DNA of 64,000 bases from Natrialba asiatica DSM 12278 (GCF_000337555.1 NZ_AOIO01000007.1:169813-233812), one strand, 5' to 3'. Positions 1-10,002 are shown, counted from the stretch's first letter. Program-made: numbers and translations. Notes: generated by a model from the letters alone, not told the origin.

Positions 1-1
1 C

Positions 2-580
2 GGCCTAGCCGCCGGCGTCGTACTCGTCGTCGTCGCTCACGAGTTCATCGTCGACGCCGATATCGACCCCCGGGAGTACGAGGAGGCGGATTTCAGACGT
101 CTCGTTCTCATTCTAGGCGTGCTCACCGTCCACAGCTTTCCCGAGGGCGTCGCCATCGGCGTTTCGTTCGCCGACCTCGGCCTCGACGGCGGGTTCGAGA
201 TCCTCGGCATAACGATCCCGCTGCTGGCAGTGTTCATGACCGTTGCAATCTCCATCCATAACGTGCCCGAAGGAACGGCGATCTCGATTCCGCTCACGTC
301 GCTGGGTGTCCCGAACTGGAAACTGGTCTGGTGGGCGGTCTTTTCGAGTCTGCCCCAGCCGATCGGAGCCGTGCTAGCCTTCGCTTTCGTTCGCGTCGCC
401 CGCGAGTTCCTCGCCGTCGGCTTCGGCTTTGCCGCCGGGGCGATGATCTACCTCGTGCTCTCGCAGTTCGTCCCCGAGGCGCTGTCGATCGGCACCCGAC
501 TCCCGAACGGCGGCAAACCTGAACTCGTCGGCGGAATCGTGCTCGGAGTGGTGCTCATGATTCCACTCGCGCTCATCTGA
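2..580 (+). CDS. ZIP-family metal transporter, C-terminal part
   Basis: The reading frame is open from the window edge, so the true start lies upstream; about 192 residues are visible. Two signature segments are present, HSFPEGVAIGV and HNVPEGTAISIP, which match the metal-binding transmembrane helices IV and V of ZIP transporters (zinc/iron/manganese uptake across the cytoplasmic membrane). The rest is hydrophobic and ends with a short membrane segment at the C-terminus. A GTG at 119 is internal to the family domain and is not the start. The gene converges on the HtrA gene with an 8-bp overlap of stop regions. The substrate metal cannot be told from sequence. Confidence 0.88.
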   Translation, partial: GLAAGVVLVVVAHEFIVDADIDPREYEEADFRRLVLILGVLTVHSFPEGVAIGVSFADLGLDGGFEILGITIPLLAVFMTVAISIHNVPEGTAISIPLTSLGVPNWKLVWWAVFSSLPQPIGAVLAFAFVRVAREFLAVGFGFAAGAMIYLVLSQFVPEALSIGTRLPNGGKPELVGGIVLGVVLMIPLALI

Positions 581-1679
581 GCGGCGACTGCGATCGCTCG
601 GGCCGAGCGGCGAGCGTCAGGTCGACCGTCTGTTCGGCTCCGTCCCGCAGGACTGTCACCTGGATCGAGTCCTCGGGACGCGTTTCCAGGGCGAGGTGTC
701 CCGCCAGGTCCTCGAACGTGTCCATCGCTGTTCCTTCGATTTCGAGGATAACGTCGCCGCCGACGGGGATGCGAGTTCCGTTGACGGAGCGGATCGAACT
801 CGGTCGCAACACGCCGTCCGCCGGCCCGCCTCGAGTCGTCTGGACGACTAACTGCCCACGAGAGTCGCGCATACCGTTCGCCTCGGCGATCGACGGCGTC
901 ACGTTTTCGAGCGCGACGCCCATGTAGGCGTGGTCGTACGTTCCCGAGTCGATAAGTTTCGGAACGACGCGTTGGGTGAGCGCGGCCGAGATGCCGAACG
1001 CGATGTTATCGCCTTGTTTCGAGTTCACGACGCCGAGAACGGTTCCGTCCAGCGACATCAGGGGTCCGCCGCTGTTGCCCGGGTTCACCGCAGCATCCGT
1101 CTGAATCGAGTCGGGGATTCGATAGCCGGAGGGAGACGGGATCAATCGATCGGCGCCGCTGATGATCCCCGTCGTCACCGTTCCGTCGAGGTTGTACGGG
1201 TTTCCGATGGAGACGGCTTCCTGCCCGACCACCGGGGTTTTCGCTACGAATGACAGGGGGCGTGCCGAATCCGGGATGGACTCGACCCGAATAACGGCGA
1301 GGTCGCTGTGTGGGTCCGTGCCTCGTACGCTCCCGTCGCTCCATTCCCCGTTGGAATACCGGAGTTGAGCCGTCTCCGCGTTTCCGACGACGTGGGCGTT
1401 CGTGACGACGTGGTCTTCGTCGTACTGGAATCCCGTTCCCCGTCCGGTCTTCGTCTGAACTAGCACGATCGAGGAAATCGTTTCTCGGTAGACCGCCGTG
1501 TAATCGTTTCCAGCGGCCTGCGGTTGGGTCTCCGATTTAGTTGACTCCGTCGAGGGATCGGATTGTGACGGGTCGTCGTCGGCGCGAAAGAGCGACGAAC
1601 TACAGCCCGAAAGCCCGGTTGCGAGCGACACGCTACTGAACGCGAGAAATCTCCGACGTGTGGATGTCTGCATGGACAT
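573..1679 (-). CDS. HtrA/DegP-like serine protease, Tat lipoprotein
   Basis: A 368-residue S1C protease. The N-terminus has a twin-arginine motif (RRRFLAF, residues 8-14) and a lipobox ending in Cys26, so it is probably exported folded and anchored by lipid on the outside of the membrane. The catalytic triad is visible: His96 (TNAHVV), Asp126 (SDLAVI) and Ser203 (GNSGGP). A C-terminal PDZ domain follows from about residue 250 (YMGVALENV onward). A Ser/Thr/Asp-rich linker (residues 30-55) separates the lipid anchor from the protease. The likely role is extracellular protein quality control. An alternative start at Met3 would change little. Confidence 0.92.
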   Translation of the reverse strand: MSMQTSTRRRFLAFSSVSLATGLSGCSSSLFRADDDPSQSDPSTESTKSETQPQAAGNDYTAVYRETISSIVLVQTKTGRGTGFQYDEDHVVTNAHVVGNAETAQLRYSNGEWSDGSVRGTDPHSDLAVIRVESIPDSARPLSFVAKTPVVGQEAVSIGNPYNLDGTVTTGIISGADRLIPSPSGYRIPDSIQTDAAVNPGNSGGPLMSLDGTVLGVVNSKQGDNIAFGISAALTQRVVPKLIDSGTYDHAYMGVALENVTPSIAEANGMRDSRGQLVVQTTRGGPADGVLRPSSIRSVNGTRIPVGGDVILEIEGTAMDTFEDLAGHLALETRPEDSIQVTVLRDGAEQTVDLTLAARPERSQSPLR

Positions 1680-2368
1680 CTCAATCTCGAACTACGGTCC
1701 CGTTCGTTGTATATATTAGGCTCTGTTGAAACTCACTTGATTCGACACGTTGCTGAAACAGCCGTTAGGTGGGTGTGCGACGGTAGTGCCGGTCTTGTGG
1801 TGTCTAAACCGTCGCTACAGAACGAGGACGGTCAGATAGCTGCTAGCACCGACGAGAAACGCTGTTTCGACAGGAGCGTGTTTTTCGTCGAGTTAGTGAC
1901 GGAACGCCCTGCGGAGTCAATCCCCGCCTCCAGTTTCTCTGAGCAAATTTGTAGGTGGCCTGTGAGTGACACGGGTTCCATTTACGACGATCTGCTCGCT
2001 TCTCAAACATCCTCAACTAGACAGTGCCTTCCTGTCGTCTCACGGAGGGAGTAGTCGACTCGTTGCCAGCTATATTGTATATAATTAACAATACTACGCC
2101 GAGATCTGACATCAATCTGTGTATACTAAACGGTGTCTCCCCATTCCCTGGATACAGTAGATGTTTTCCGAGTAGATAAATATACTAACAGCAAATCATA
2201 CCACATATGCTAGTTTATACCGTACGGAATGGGTACAATAAATAATTCCTCTCTCTGGAAAATAGTTAGTCTTCCACCCATTCACTACAGAACTATAGAG
2301 GTACGGTAATCATCTCGCAGTTGCTGACCGATCTTCCCTGATGTTGTCCCACTATAGTATTGTGAGTT
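1680..2368. other. Non-coding region with two IS-end relics
   Basis: AT-rich DNA with no convincing gene. At 1719-1731 it reads GGCTCTGTTGAAA, nearly the left terminal repeat of the IS5-type element at 22582. At 1997-2028 it carries, inverted, the outer end of the IS6-type element at 21921: 28 of 32 bases agree, including the perfect 12-bp tip CTAGACAGTGCC. DNA between them looks like decayed IS sequence. From 2030 to 2368 only AT-rich spacer is seen. Confidence 0.6.
1997..2028 (-). repeat. Solo IS6-family element end (relic)
   Basis: The reverse complement matches 21921-21952, the left end of the IS6-type element, at 28 of 32 positions, with the terminal 12 bases GGCACTGTCTAG identical. No transposase frame remains beside it, so this is a decayed end. 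Its tip faces right, toward the glucan locus. Confidence 0.65.
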
Positions 2369-2818
2369 ATGTACAATCATGGTCTAAAAACATTCGCTGA
2401 ACGCTTCGTAATCGCGACTGCGGATAGTGAACGTCTCTCCATGGATCTCCGAGTTCTCCGAAGCGACAAGAAGCGGGGCGTTTGTAATTTCGTGATCACC
2501 GGTAACGCTGCAACGCTCCAGCGGATCGGGGCCTCGCTTTCGTTCCAATACCACGAGTTCAGCGCAGGCCCGAGTGAGGAATGCGCTAGACCTGCCAGTG
2601 ACGGCGGACTACGGGTCTTGAAGGAGTCCGATTCGGTTTACAATAGTACATGGGTAAAAGCATACGCAGCGCTGTTTTGGTGTATGGCCGCCAGTTCGTG
2701 GCGTGGCAGTAACTCCCGACCTGGTTCCGTCGGTTCCCCGGCCGCTTCCGAGGTTGAACTCTCCCGCTGGCTACCGGCACGAAATGAGTGGCCGTTCGTA
2801 AAGCCGCCTGAGACGTAA
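2369..2818 (+). CDS. Hypothetical protein, doubtful
   Basis: An open frame of 149 residues starting with ATG. I recognise no family. The first 65 residues have a plausible alpha/beta composition, but the second half is rich in Ser, Pro, Arg and Trp and lacks the acidic bias of haloarchaeal proteins. It sits alone in a region with IS debris. It may be a decayed gene or a chance frame. Confidence 0.25.
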   Translation: MYNHGLKTFAERFVIATADSERLSMDLRVLRSDKKRGVCNFVITGNAATLQRIGASLSFQYHEFSAGPSEECARPASDGGLRVLKESDSVYNSTWVKAYAALFWCMAASSWRGSNSRPGSVGSPAASEVELSRWLPARNEWPFVKPPET

Positions 2819-3282
2819 ACGACCAACTGTTGGAAATCTGTCTGTTGCTCGAGTACACGTCGATTTATTGTTATTTATGCCCCGCTCACTCCGGGTGTTT
2901 CTCCGAAGAGTCCCATGGAAAAATAACACATAATAGAGACTATCTCTGTGATGGCTGTACTTATGCGACGCATCAAGGGTCATCTCAGTTACCGTCGTCG
3001 GCTCGGCAGTCTGATAGCCATCGATCTATTCTCTCATTGCCCTCATCGCTCGAACGATCCACGGTGCGCTTCGCTCTCGATCATGTCGTTGTGTTCATAA
3101 GTAGTGGAAAAATATAATAGATCTCGGGTGAACCTATGGTAATAGCGCATAGTGGTGCGGCAGCTGTAGAACGACCGTCGATTCAGCAGTGCCGGGACGT
3201 GACGAGCGGAGTGCTAGACGGAAGAGCAGACGGACGCGTTCACCGCCGGAGTGCCGCGCCCGGGCGCTATCGGGAGACAGTC
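2819..3282. promoter_or_regulatory. Upstream region of the GH81 gene
   Basis: No convincing gene is seen here. A TATA-like stretch, AAAAATATAATAG, lies at about 3106-3118 and would place transcription start near 3140, giving a leader of about 140 nt for the chosen GH81 start at 3283. Short frames in this stretch have no recognisable content. Confidence 0.4.
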
Positions 3283-5904
3283 ATGAACGATAGACAACCG
3301 TCGGATGACGAGGGCATCGACAGCGAACTACACTCGAGCGACATCTCGCGCAGGAACTACTGCAAACTGATCAGCGCCGCTTCAGCGGCGGGAGCGGTCG
3401 GTGCAGTCGGCACAGTTGGCGCGAGCAGTCATGTTCCGGTCGGCAATGGCAGCTACACGACAGCGTTGCCATCGGGAGCGGAGGCACCGCAGGCCGCTAT
3501 CTGGACGACATCGGCGTTCGGCGGCGATCCGGTTCCGACCAACGACTGGTGGTCGAGTCTCGTCTGGAACTCGTTCTCCGAGAACATGTTCTCTCAGCCG
3601 CTGATGCTTCGGGCGGTAGAGGACGGCCTCCTCGTCAAGAATCCGACCGAGTGGATCGATGGGTCGACAACAGTAATGGACAATCAGGGGCGCGACCTGA
3701 CGATCGGACATGCGGGTACCGATAGCTTCGGCGACGCGCGTCTCGACGATCACGGCGACTGGTCGGTCGATGCGATCTGGGGCGATGGAACCACCACCAC
3801 ACTGCGTGCAACGTTCGCGCAGGGATCACCGTTCGTCTTCTGCGAATACGAGGGCGGCGGCGCCGAGATCGGTTTTGACGATGCGCCGGCGGTCTGGGCC
3901 GACGAGGGCAACGTTCTCGGCGTCACGGTCTCCGGTCATCACTACGGGTTGTTCGCCCCCTCGGGAACGAACTGGACGGGCGTCGGTACCGACACGCTCG
4001 CCAACGACCTCGGCGGCGCGGGATACTGCTCGATCGCGGCCCTCCCCGAGACCGGTTCCCTCGGTACGTTCGAGGAGTACGCGTACAATTTCGTCACCGA
4101 CACCCAGGTCGACTGGGAGTACGATCAGGCAAATGCCGCGGTCCACACCACGTACAACTTCGAGACCGCCGATAGGCCCGAGAGCGCGGCGGCGGGAACG
4201 ATCACAGCCCTGCATCCCCACCAGTGGAAATACAGCGACGACGAGACGTTGGGCACGACCTTCACGTCCCCGCGCGGAGAGATGCGCGTCGTTGCCGGGC
4301 CGTCGTTCTCGACGACCTACGACTACGGCGGCATGCTCCCGTTCTTGCCCGACGAAGGAGATTACGATACCGCGGAACTACGGGGATACATCGATGAGAT
4401 CGATACCGCGATCGACGGGCCAGACACGTACAACGTCGGCAAGGACTACGGCCGACTGGTCGAGAGCAAGGCGCTTGCCGAACAGTTCGGCCCGAGCGAC
4501 AAGCGCGACGATATCGTCGGCTCACTTCGCGACCACCTCGAGCGGTGGCTTCAGGCCGAGAGCGGATCGGACGAACTGTTCTACTACGACGACAATTGGG
4601 GAACCCTGCTCGGGTATCCCGAGAGCCACGGCTCGGCGTCGTCGCTGTCCGATCACCACTTCCACTACGGGTACTACGTCCGCGCCGCCGCCGAGATCGC
4701 GCGTACGAACCCCGGGTGGGGCACTGCATCCGAATGGGGCGGCATGGTTGAACACCTGATTCGCGACTACGCAACCCCCGATCGCGAAGACGATATGTTC
4801 CCCTTCGCCCGGAACTTCAGCCCCTACTGCGGGCACTCCTGGGCGGAAGGAGGCGGCGCAGAGTTCGCCGACGGGAACAACCAGGAATCCTCCTCCGAAG
4901 CGCTCAACGCGTACGCGGCGATCATCGAGTGGGGCGAATACACCGACAACGCGGAACTGCGGGACTTCGGCGTCTACCTGTACACGACCGAACTCCACGC
5001 CGTCCACGAGTACTGGTTCGACGCCGACGACACGAATCACCCCGACTCGTGGGACTACGACACCGCCGGGATGGTGTGGGGCAACGGCTACGCCTACGCA
5101 ACCTGGTGGACCGCGGACGAGGAGGCGATCCACGGTATCAACTGGCTCCCGCTCGCCGGCTACTCACTCCACCTGGGGTGGGACGATGCGGCCCCCGAAG
5201 CGAACTACGACGAACTCGTCGCGAACAAGGGAACCGACGAGTTCAGCTACTGGCCGGATCTCATGTGGATGTACCGGGCGTTCTCCGACGGGCAGGATGC
5301 CGTCGACAAGTTCGAGGCGCGAAAGGACGAGTACGAGGTCGAGGGTGGCCACACCCGCGCCCAGACGTACCACTGGATCTACAACCTTCGTGCGATGGGC
5401 ACACCGGACGGCGACATCACCGCTGATACGCCGTTCTACCAGGTGTTTAGCGACGGGACCCAGCGGACCTACGTCGCCTACAATGCTGGCGACTCCGAGC
5501 GGACCGTCTCCTTCTCCGATGGGACGCAGTTGTCCGTCCCGGCGAACTCGCTGGCGACGGCTACCGGTGATGATGGTGGTGATGGCGGCGACGGTGGTGA
5601 TGGTGGCGACGGCGGCGACGGTAATGATGGAGAAACCTATTCCGGAGACGCCGGTGATGGATGGACTGCTACCGTTTCGGACGGCGGTCACTGGGAGTTC
5701 GATCCGAACGACGCTGCCGACTGGGCGGACGTGCAGTTCGACGACGGCGGCGGCTGGGTCGGGTATCGCATGGCGGCCGACGGGGGCACCCACGTCCACA
5801 CTCGTGACGCCGCCGATGATGGCGACTCGATCGATGTCCGGTTCGTCTGGGACGACGGGGCCGGTGGACAGTACGTCTCTGCTGCGTTCACACACCAGTA
5901 CTGA
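3283..5904 (+). CDS. Secreted GH81 endo-1,3-beta-glucanase with C-terminal binding module
   Basis: Predicted to cut beta-1,3-glucan (laminarin, curdlan type) outside the cell. From the ATG at 3283 the protein has 873 residues. The frame is open back to 3136, but 3283 puts the Tat motif (SRRNYCKL, about residue 23) at the N-terminus. GH81 hallmarks follow: NDWWSSLVWNS near the start of the catalytic domain, DHHFHYGYY, and the active-site stretch DGNNQESSSEA with Glu535 and Glu539. A Gly/Asp repeat linker (5568-5634) leads to a C-terminal domain of about 85 residues rich in Asp, Trp and Gly, which resembles a beta-glucan-binding module (CBM56-like; tentative). The TrmB-type regulator gene follows on the same strand. 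Confidence 0.9.
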   Translation: MNDRQPSDDEGIDSELHSSDISRRNYCKLISAASAAGAVGAVGTVGASSHVPVGNGSYTTALPSGAEAPQAAIWTTSAFGGDPVPTNDWWSSLVWNSFSENMFSQPLMLRAVEDGLLVKNPTEWIDGSTTVMDNQGRDLTIGHAGTDSFGDARLDDHGDWSVDAIWGDGTTTTLRATFAQGSPFVFCEYEGGGAEIGFDDAPAVWADEGNVLGVTVSGHHYGLFAPSGTNWTGVGTDTLANDLGGAGYCSIAALPETGSLGTFEEYAYNFVTDTQVDWEYDQANAAVHTTYNFETADRPESAAAGTITALHPHQWKYSDDETLGTTFTSPRGEMRVVAGPSFSTTYDYGGMLPFLPDEGDYDTAELRGYIDEIDTAIDGPDTYNVGKDYGRLVESKALAEQFGPSDKRDDIVGSLRDHLERWLQAESGSDELFYYDDNWGTLLGYPESHGSASSLSDHHFHYGYYVRAAAEIARTNPGWGTASEWGGMVEHLIRDYATPDREDDMFPFARNFSPYCGHSWAEGGGAEFADGNNQESSSEALNAYAAIIEWGEYTDNAELRDFGVYLYTTELHAVHEYWFDADDTNHPDSWDYDTAGMVWGNGYAYATWWTADEEAIHGINWLPLAGYSLHLGWDDAAPEANYDELVANKGTDEFSYWPDLMWMYRAFSDGQDAVDKFEARKDEYEVEGGHTRAQTYHWIYNLRAMGTPDGDITADTPFYQVFSDGTQRTYVAYNAGDSERTVSFSDGTQLSVPANSLATATGDDGGDGGDGGDGGDGGDGNDGETYSGDAGDGWTATVSDGGHWEFDPNDAADWADVQFDDGGGWVGYRMAADGGTHVHTRDAADDGDSIDVRFVWDDGAGGQYVSAAFTHQY
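5568..5634 (+). repeat. Gly/Asp-coding tandem repeat (interdomain linker)
   Basis: Repeats of GGTGATGGTGGCGAC type encode an acidic glycine/aspartate linker between the GH81 catalytic domain and its C-terminal module. Such tracts are prone to slippage, so linker length may vary between strains. Confidence 0.8.
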
Positions 5905-6009
5905 CCGGTTCCGATCAGCTGGATAGAGACCGGCTGTATCGGTGGCGAAGACATTGATTCGCCCCGATTTTGCAAAAGACTGATTACCGGTTGCTCCAGT
6001 GGTGGGGGC

Positions 6010-7146
6010 ATGGACAGGGATCCACTCCGGGACGCGCTACAGGACGCGGGGTTGACCTCGTACCAGGCCGACGCGTACATCACGCTACTCGAGCAAGGAA
6101 TGATGCCAGCGGTGGAGGTCGCCAAGCGCTGTTCCGTCCCGGTGTCCCAGATCTACGATGTCCTTCGCGCTCTCGAGCGGATGGACTACATCGAGACGTT
6201 CGACCAGGACAAACTCCACGCCCGCCCGCGGGAGCCGATCACTGTCCTTCGTGAACTCCGGTCTCGAAGCGAACTAATGAACTCGGCGGCAGATGCGATC
6301 GAAGATCGGTGGGAGCAACCGGCAGTTAGCGATCACAAGGTAAGCGTCGTCAAACACGAGGAGACGGTCGTCGACCGGGCGCGCGATCTGATCCGAGACG
6401 CGGAGAGTTTCATCGAACTGTCGGCGACCGTCGACCAATTCCGGACCCTCACGAACGCCCTGGAGGACGCCCGCGATCGCGGCGTCATCACGAAGGTAGC
6501 GGTATACGGGGTCGACCTGGAAGCGCAACTCGCGACCGTCTCGTTCGAAGAAACGGTGACAGAACTCCGCGCGTGCCGAATCCCGGGGCCGTTCCTACTC
6601 GTGGCAGACCGCACACAGACGTGCTTTACGCCGAACGATTGGGCCAACAGGCCGTTCGGCGTCCTGATCGACGACTACATTCTCTCGTTTATCTTCCACT
6701 GGTACTTCCAGACGGGCGTCTGGGCGCTCTGGGAGACGGTGTACGAGGATACCGACCCGCCCTACACCTACATGACTCTCGAAGAGTTCGTCCAGGACGT
6801 CGCACCGCTCTGGCGGGACGGAGCGAACGTCGCAGTGACGGTCGACGGGACGTGGGCCGACACGAACGACGCCTGCGAGATCACCGGGATCGTCACCGAC
6901 ATCGAATACCCGGGCGTTTACCGGTCCGAGGGCCGTCCGTCGTTCGAGGAGTTAGCCGGCTTCCTGCAACTGACGCTGGCCGTCGACGGCGACCTGTACA
7001 GCGTCGGCGGATGGGGGACCGTTTACGAGGATATCGAGGCGGTCCAAATCACGCTCGAGACCATCGAGTTCGACGAACCGAACAGTGTGGGAAGCGCCGG
7101 CAGCGACGACGCATGGGCGGTCGGGATCGAATCGGAAGACGATTGA
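6010..7146 (+). CDS. TrmB-family sugar-responsive transcription regulator
   Basis: A 378-residue protein. Residues 1-80 form a winged-helix domain typical of TrmB (GLTSYQADAYITLL, then VPVSQIYDVLRALERMDYIE). A phospholipase D-like segment follows (about residues 110-235), then a C-terminal ligand-binding region, as in archaeal TrmB proteins that bind sugars and control sugar transport and glycolysis genes. Placed between GH81 and the G8 protein and on the GH81 strand, it is the obvious candidate regulator of the glucan locus. Its effector is unknown; laminaribiose or glucose would be reasonable. A start at GTG 6001 is possible but ATG 6010 is preferred. Confidence 0.88.
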   Translation: MDRDPLRDALQDAGLTSYQADAYITLLEQGMMPAVEVAKRCSVPVSQIYDVLRALERMDYIETFDQDKLHARPREPITVLRELRSRSELMNSAADAIEDRWEQPAVSDHKVSVVKHEETVVDRARDLIRDAESFIELSATVDQFRTLTNALEDARDRGVITKVAVYGVDLEAQLATVSFEETVTELRACRIPGPFLLVADRTQTCFTPNDWANRPFGVLIDDYILSFIFHWYFQTGVWALWETVYEDTDPPYTYMTLEEFVQDVAPLWRDGANVAVTVDGTWADTNDACEITGIVTDIEYPGVYRSEGRPSFEELAGFLQLTLAVDGDLYSVGGWGTVYEDIEAVQITLETIEFDEPNSVGSAGSDDAWAVGIESEDD

Positions 7147-7245
7147 TCGACGACGCTTCTCGAACTCGATTGTGACCGCCCCAGTGAACTCGTTGGACCG
7201 GCGTTTGACTCGGATCCGCACGCGAGCGCCGACCCGGTCGCGAGT

Positions 7246-10002
7246 TCACTGCAGCGTGATCGCGTTGAAGTTCCAGGAGCCGGTTTCGGCGACGATCCGG
7301 ACCGTGCTCTGGGTATCGATTGCGACGCCGGTGGCGACGGTAACGTCGGTCCAGTCGTGCCAGCCGCCGGTGGACGGCACGTCAACCGTCCCGGAGACGT
7401 TCCGGCCGTCGATTTCGAGGTGGAACGCGGAGTCCGACTCAGGCGAGGAGACGTTTGCGACAACGTCGACGGTGCCCTCGGTGTCGACTACCGACTCGTA
7501 GGCCCACCAATTGTTGTCGTCGATCCAGCCGATCGACTCGCCGCCCTCGCCGTTGTCTTCGATCCCGTAATCGCCTGCCGAGTCGTCGTACGCGACTGCG
7601 TCGATCGTCGTCGCGAGGTCGTCTTCGTCATCAGTCCCCTCGACGATCAGCCCATCGACGAGTCGGGGATCTTCCTCGGCCTCCGGTGGGGCGGTCGCCT
7701 CGTAGTACACGTCGTTGCCGCCCATGGTTAGCTCTTGGTCCATCCCGCTCCCGTCGCCCGAATCTAGCTGGACGGTTTCGTCGACATCGATATCCCGCAG
7801 TTCGACCGTTACGTCGCCGCCGAAGATTTTCTCGCCGCTGATGTACACGTCGGCGTTCGCGTTGTCGAAGTCGCTCGTTGTGACGGTGGTCGTCCCGGGA
7901 TTCAGTGCCCCGATCCCGTCCTCGAAGCGCTCGATCGTCGTATCTTCGACGACGAGGGAGTCCATGCGCATGTTGTGGCTGATGCCGACGCCCCGTCCGT
8001 CGCCGATCAGGCGCGAGTTCCTGATCGTCGCGTACCCGGAGTACCGGAGGGCGATCCCCAGGTCGACGCCGCGGATGCCGCCGAAGCCCTCGACGGTCGC
8101 GTGCGGGAGTTCGTCCTCGCCGTCCCGACCTCGGAGATTCCAGCCGGTGAAGTTCTCGATTCGGGCGTAGTACTCCGCGTTGCCCTCGATGACCTCGGCG
8201 CGTGCTCCTCGCATGACGTTCATCACGTCGATTCCCGACCCCGAGGCGAACGCGACGTTGTCGAGGTTCCGGAACGGAATCGAGCCTTCGTCGACGTAGA
8301 CGGTGCCGTCGTCGGCCTCGTAGGTGGCGTGGGCGAATTCCGCGACGTTAGGGCCGTCGGTTCCCGGCGCGACGTTGCGTTCGTCGGTCGGCTTATCGTC
8401 GGCGTAGTCCGCGGGCACGTTCGGGATGGTTCCGCGGTGACGACCGATATCCGCCTCGGTCAGTTCGTCGGTCGGTGCGTTCCGCGTCCGCGGATCGTCG
8501 TAGGGAAGCGCCTCGGGGACGTAGTCGCCTAACGCCCGCGTCCAGTAGGCGAAGGCGAAGTTCCGGTGGCCCGCAGCGACGTTATTTTCGACGGAGACGA
8601 GCGGGCCGTGCAGCCAGAATCCGTGGCCACCGTGGCCGTAGTCGTCGATATTTCGCTCGTGATTGAAGTTCTCGATGAACTCGCGCCAGTCGGGGTCTCG
8701 GCCGCTCCCTTCCGAGCGGAGCGCGAAGTTGTTCCGGAAGTGGCCGATCTCGACGCCGGTCTCGGTCATAAACCCGGTTCCGCTGACCTTGTAGCTGATA
8801 CAATCTTCCACGGCGGCGTAGCTCTGGTGGTTGGTGAATCCCCAGCCGGGGCTGCCCTTCCAGCCGTCGCCGTCGGTCCGCGGTGCGACGACGCAACCGG
8901 TGACGTCGTGGGGATCGAGATCGTAGTCGGGGCCCGTCTTGTGAAAGTGCAGCGCATAGCGGGATTTGACGTTCTCGTTCGGATCCAGCTCGAGTTCCGA
9001 GCCGCCGTATTGGGGGTTGGAGAACCGACGCATCTTGTTCGTCCGTCCGAGATCGTAAAAGCCAGCGTGATCGATCGTCGATCCCGCCGCCAGTATCATT
9101 ACGTGCCCGCGACGCTTGATCTCGGTATTCTCCGATCGGAATCGGACGGAACGGTCCAGGTGCAGTACGTACGAGTTCAGGTCGTATCCGACCGGCGGAA
9201 CGTGGTCGTCACTGAGGGGCGCTTCGAGGACGACCGTCGATCCGTCGACGCTCGCGATGGTCACCTCCTCGTCCTGGTTTTCTCGGGCGGAGACGCCGGG
9301 AACGACCAGTGTGTCGCCGGGCCGCCAGTTCGTCGGTAGCGTCTCGAGTTCGAGGTGGCTGTCCCCCGCTCGCGGGTGTGCGTCGAGGGTCGTATGGGCC
9401 GTTTTTGACGCGCCGACGAGTTCGAGACCGCCCCCGACAAGCACCCCTCGGCTCAGTCGGTCGGGGTCCCACTCCTCGTCGATCGGCCCGCGATCGAGGA
9501 ACGTGACCGCTGCGGTGACGGCGGGTGCCACCGGGTCGGCCGCCGTGCCGATTTCGACGGTACTCCCCGCGGTCGAGATGATCGTGTCTACCCGAAGGTG
9601 GGTGTCCGTGGTCGGATCCACTCGATACGTCCCGTCAACCCGGAGCCAGTGAAGGCGTGCGGTTTCACCGCCCAACGTCACCGTTACGCCAGCCGGGATT
9701 GTTACCCTGGCGTCGGTGTCGGGGACGCCATCGTCCCACGTCGTCGCGTCGTTCCATCGCCCGTCTCCGACGGCCGTGTGCGTCGGTTGTTCGATCGTCG
9801 AATCTCCGTCGACGAGGTCGAGAACCGGCGAACCGTCACTCGAAGCCGCAACCGTCGTTCCCGCCATGCTGCCGGTGGCGACGAGCCCGGCGGTTCCGAT
9901 GCCGACTGCCTCGAGAAAATTCCGTCGGTCGACGCCGGTGGTGTCCGCCCCGCTACTCGGCGGTCGATACTGTTCGTCCGTTCCGCAATCGTTGTCCGTC
10001 AT
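7246..10002 (-). CDS. Secreted G8-domain / parallel beta-helix protein with CBM6-like C-terminus
   Basis: A 918-residue protein from the ATG at 10002; the frame continues upstream but this start places the Tat signal (DRRNFLEAVGIG, about residues 26-37) correctly. After the signal comes a G8 domain (GRWNDATTWDDGVPDTDARV), a fold found in eukaryotic and bacterial surface proteins and linked to carbohydrate binding. The middle is a long repeat-rich region with the look of a right-handed parallel beta-helix. The last 130 residues (DNGEGGESIGWIDDNNWWAYES to the C-terminal SWNFNAITLQ) resemble a CBM6-type module and closely echo the CBM6 of the neighbouring GH16 protein. No catalytic residues are assignable. 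It may bind or cut polysaccharide at the cell surface. Confidence 0.8.
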   Translation of the reverse strand: MTDNDCGTDEQYRPPSSGADTTGVDRRNFLEAVGIGTAGLVATGSMAGTTVAASSDGSPVLDLVDGDSTIEQPTHTAVGDGRWNDATTWDDGVPDTDARVTIPAGVTVTLGGETARLHWLRVDGTYRVDPTTDTHLRVDTIISTAGSTVEIGTAADPVAPAVTAAVTFLDRGPIDEEWDPDRLSRGVLVGGGLELVGASKTAHTTLDAHPRAGDSHLELETLPTNWRPGDTLVVPGVSARENQDEEVTIASVDGSTVVLEAPLSDDHVPPVGYDLNSYVLHLDRSVRFRSENTEIKRRGHVMILAAGSTIDHAGFYDLGRTNKMRRFSNPQYGGSELELDPNENVKSRYALHFHKTGPDYDLDPHDVTGCVVAPRTDGDGWKGSPGWGFTNHQSYAAVEDCISYKVSGTGFMTETGVEIGHFRNNFALRSEGSGRDPDWREFIENFNHERNIDDYGHGGHGFWLHGPLVSVENNVAAGHRNFAFAYWTRALGDYVPEALPYDDPRTRNAPTDELTEADIGRHRGTIPNVPADYADDKPTDERNVAPGTDGPNVAEFAHATYEADDGTVYVDEGSIPFRNLDNVAFASGSGIDVMNVMRGARAEVIEGNAEYYARIENFTGWNLRGRDGEDELPHATVEGFGGIRGVDLGIALRYSGYATIRNSRLIGDGRGVGISHNMRMDSLVVEDTTIERFEDGIGALNPGTTTVTTSDFDNANADVYISGEKIFGGDVTVELRDIDVDETVQLDSGDGSGMDQELTMGGNDVYYEATAPPEAEEDPRLVDGLIVEGTDDEDDLATTIDAVAYDDSAGDYGIEDNGEGGESIGWIDDNNWWAYESVVDTEGTVDVVANVSSPESDSAFHLEIDGRNVSGTVDVPSTGGWHDWTDVTVATGVAIDTQSTVRIVAETGSWNFNAITLQ

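Noticed and set aside
2830..3117. A 95-residue frame before the GH81 gene
   Set aside because: Ser/His-rich, no start signal, and it overlaps promoter-like AT-rich DNA.
3710..4759. A 349-residue frame inside the GH81 gene
   Set aside because: Arg/Thr/Ser-rich and without any domain, while the GH81 frame in the same place has clear catalytic motifs.
5568..5634. A possible CRISPR-like or regulatory repeat
   Set aside because: The repeat is in frame, codes a Gly/Asp linker and has no spacers.
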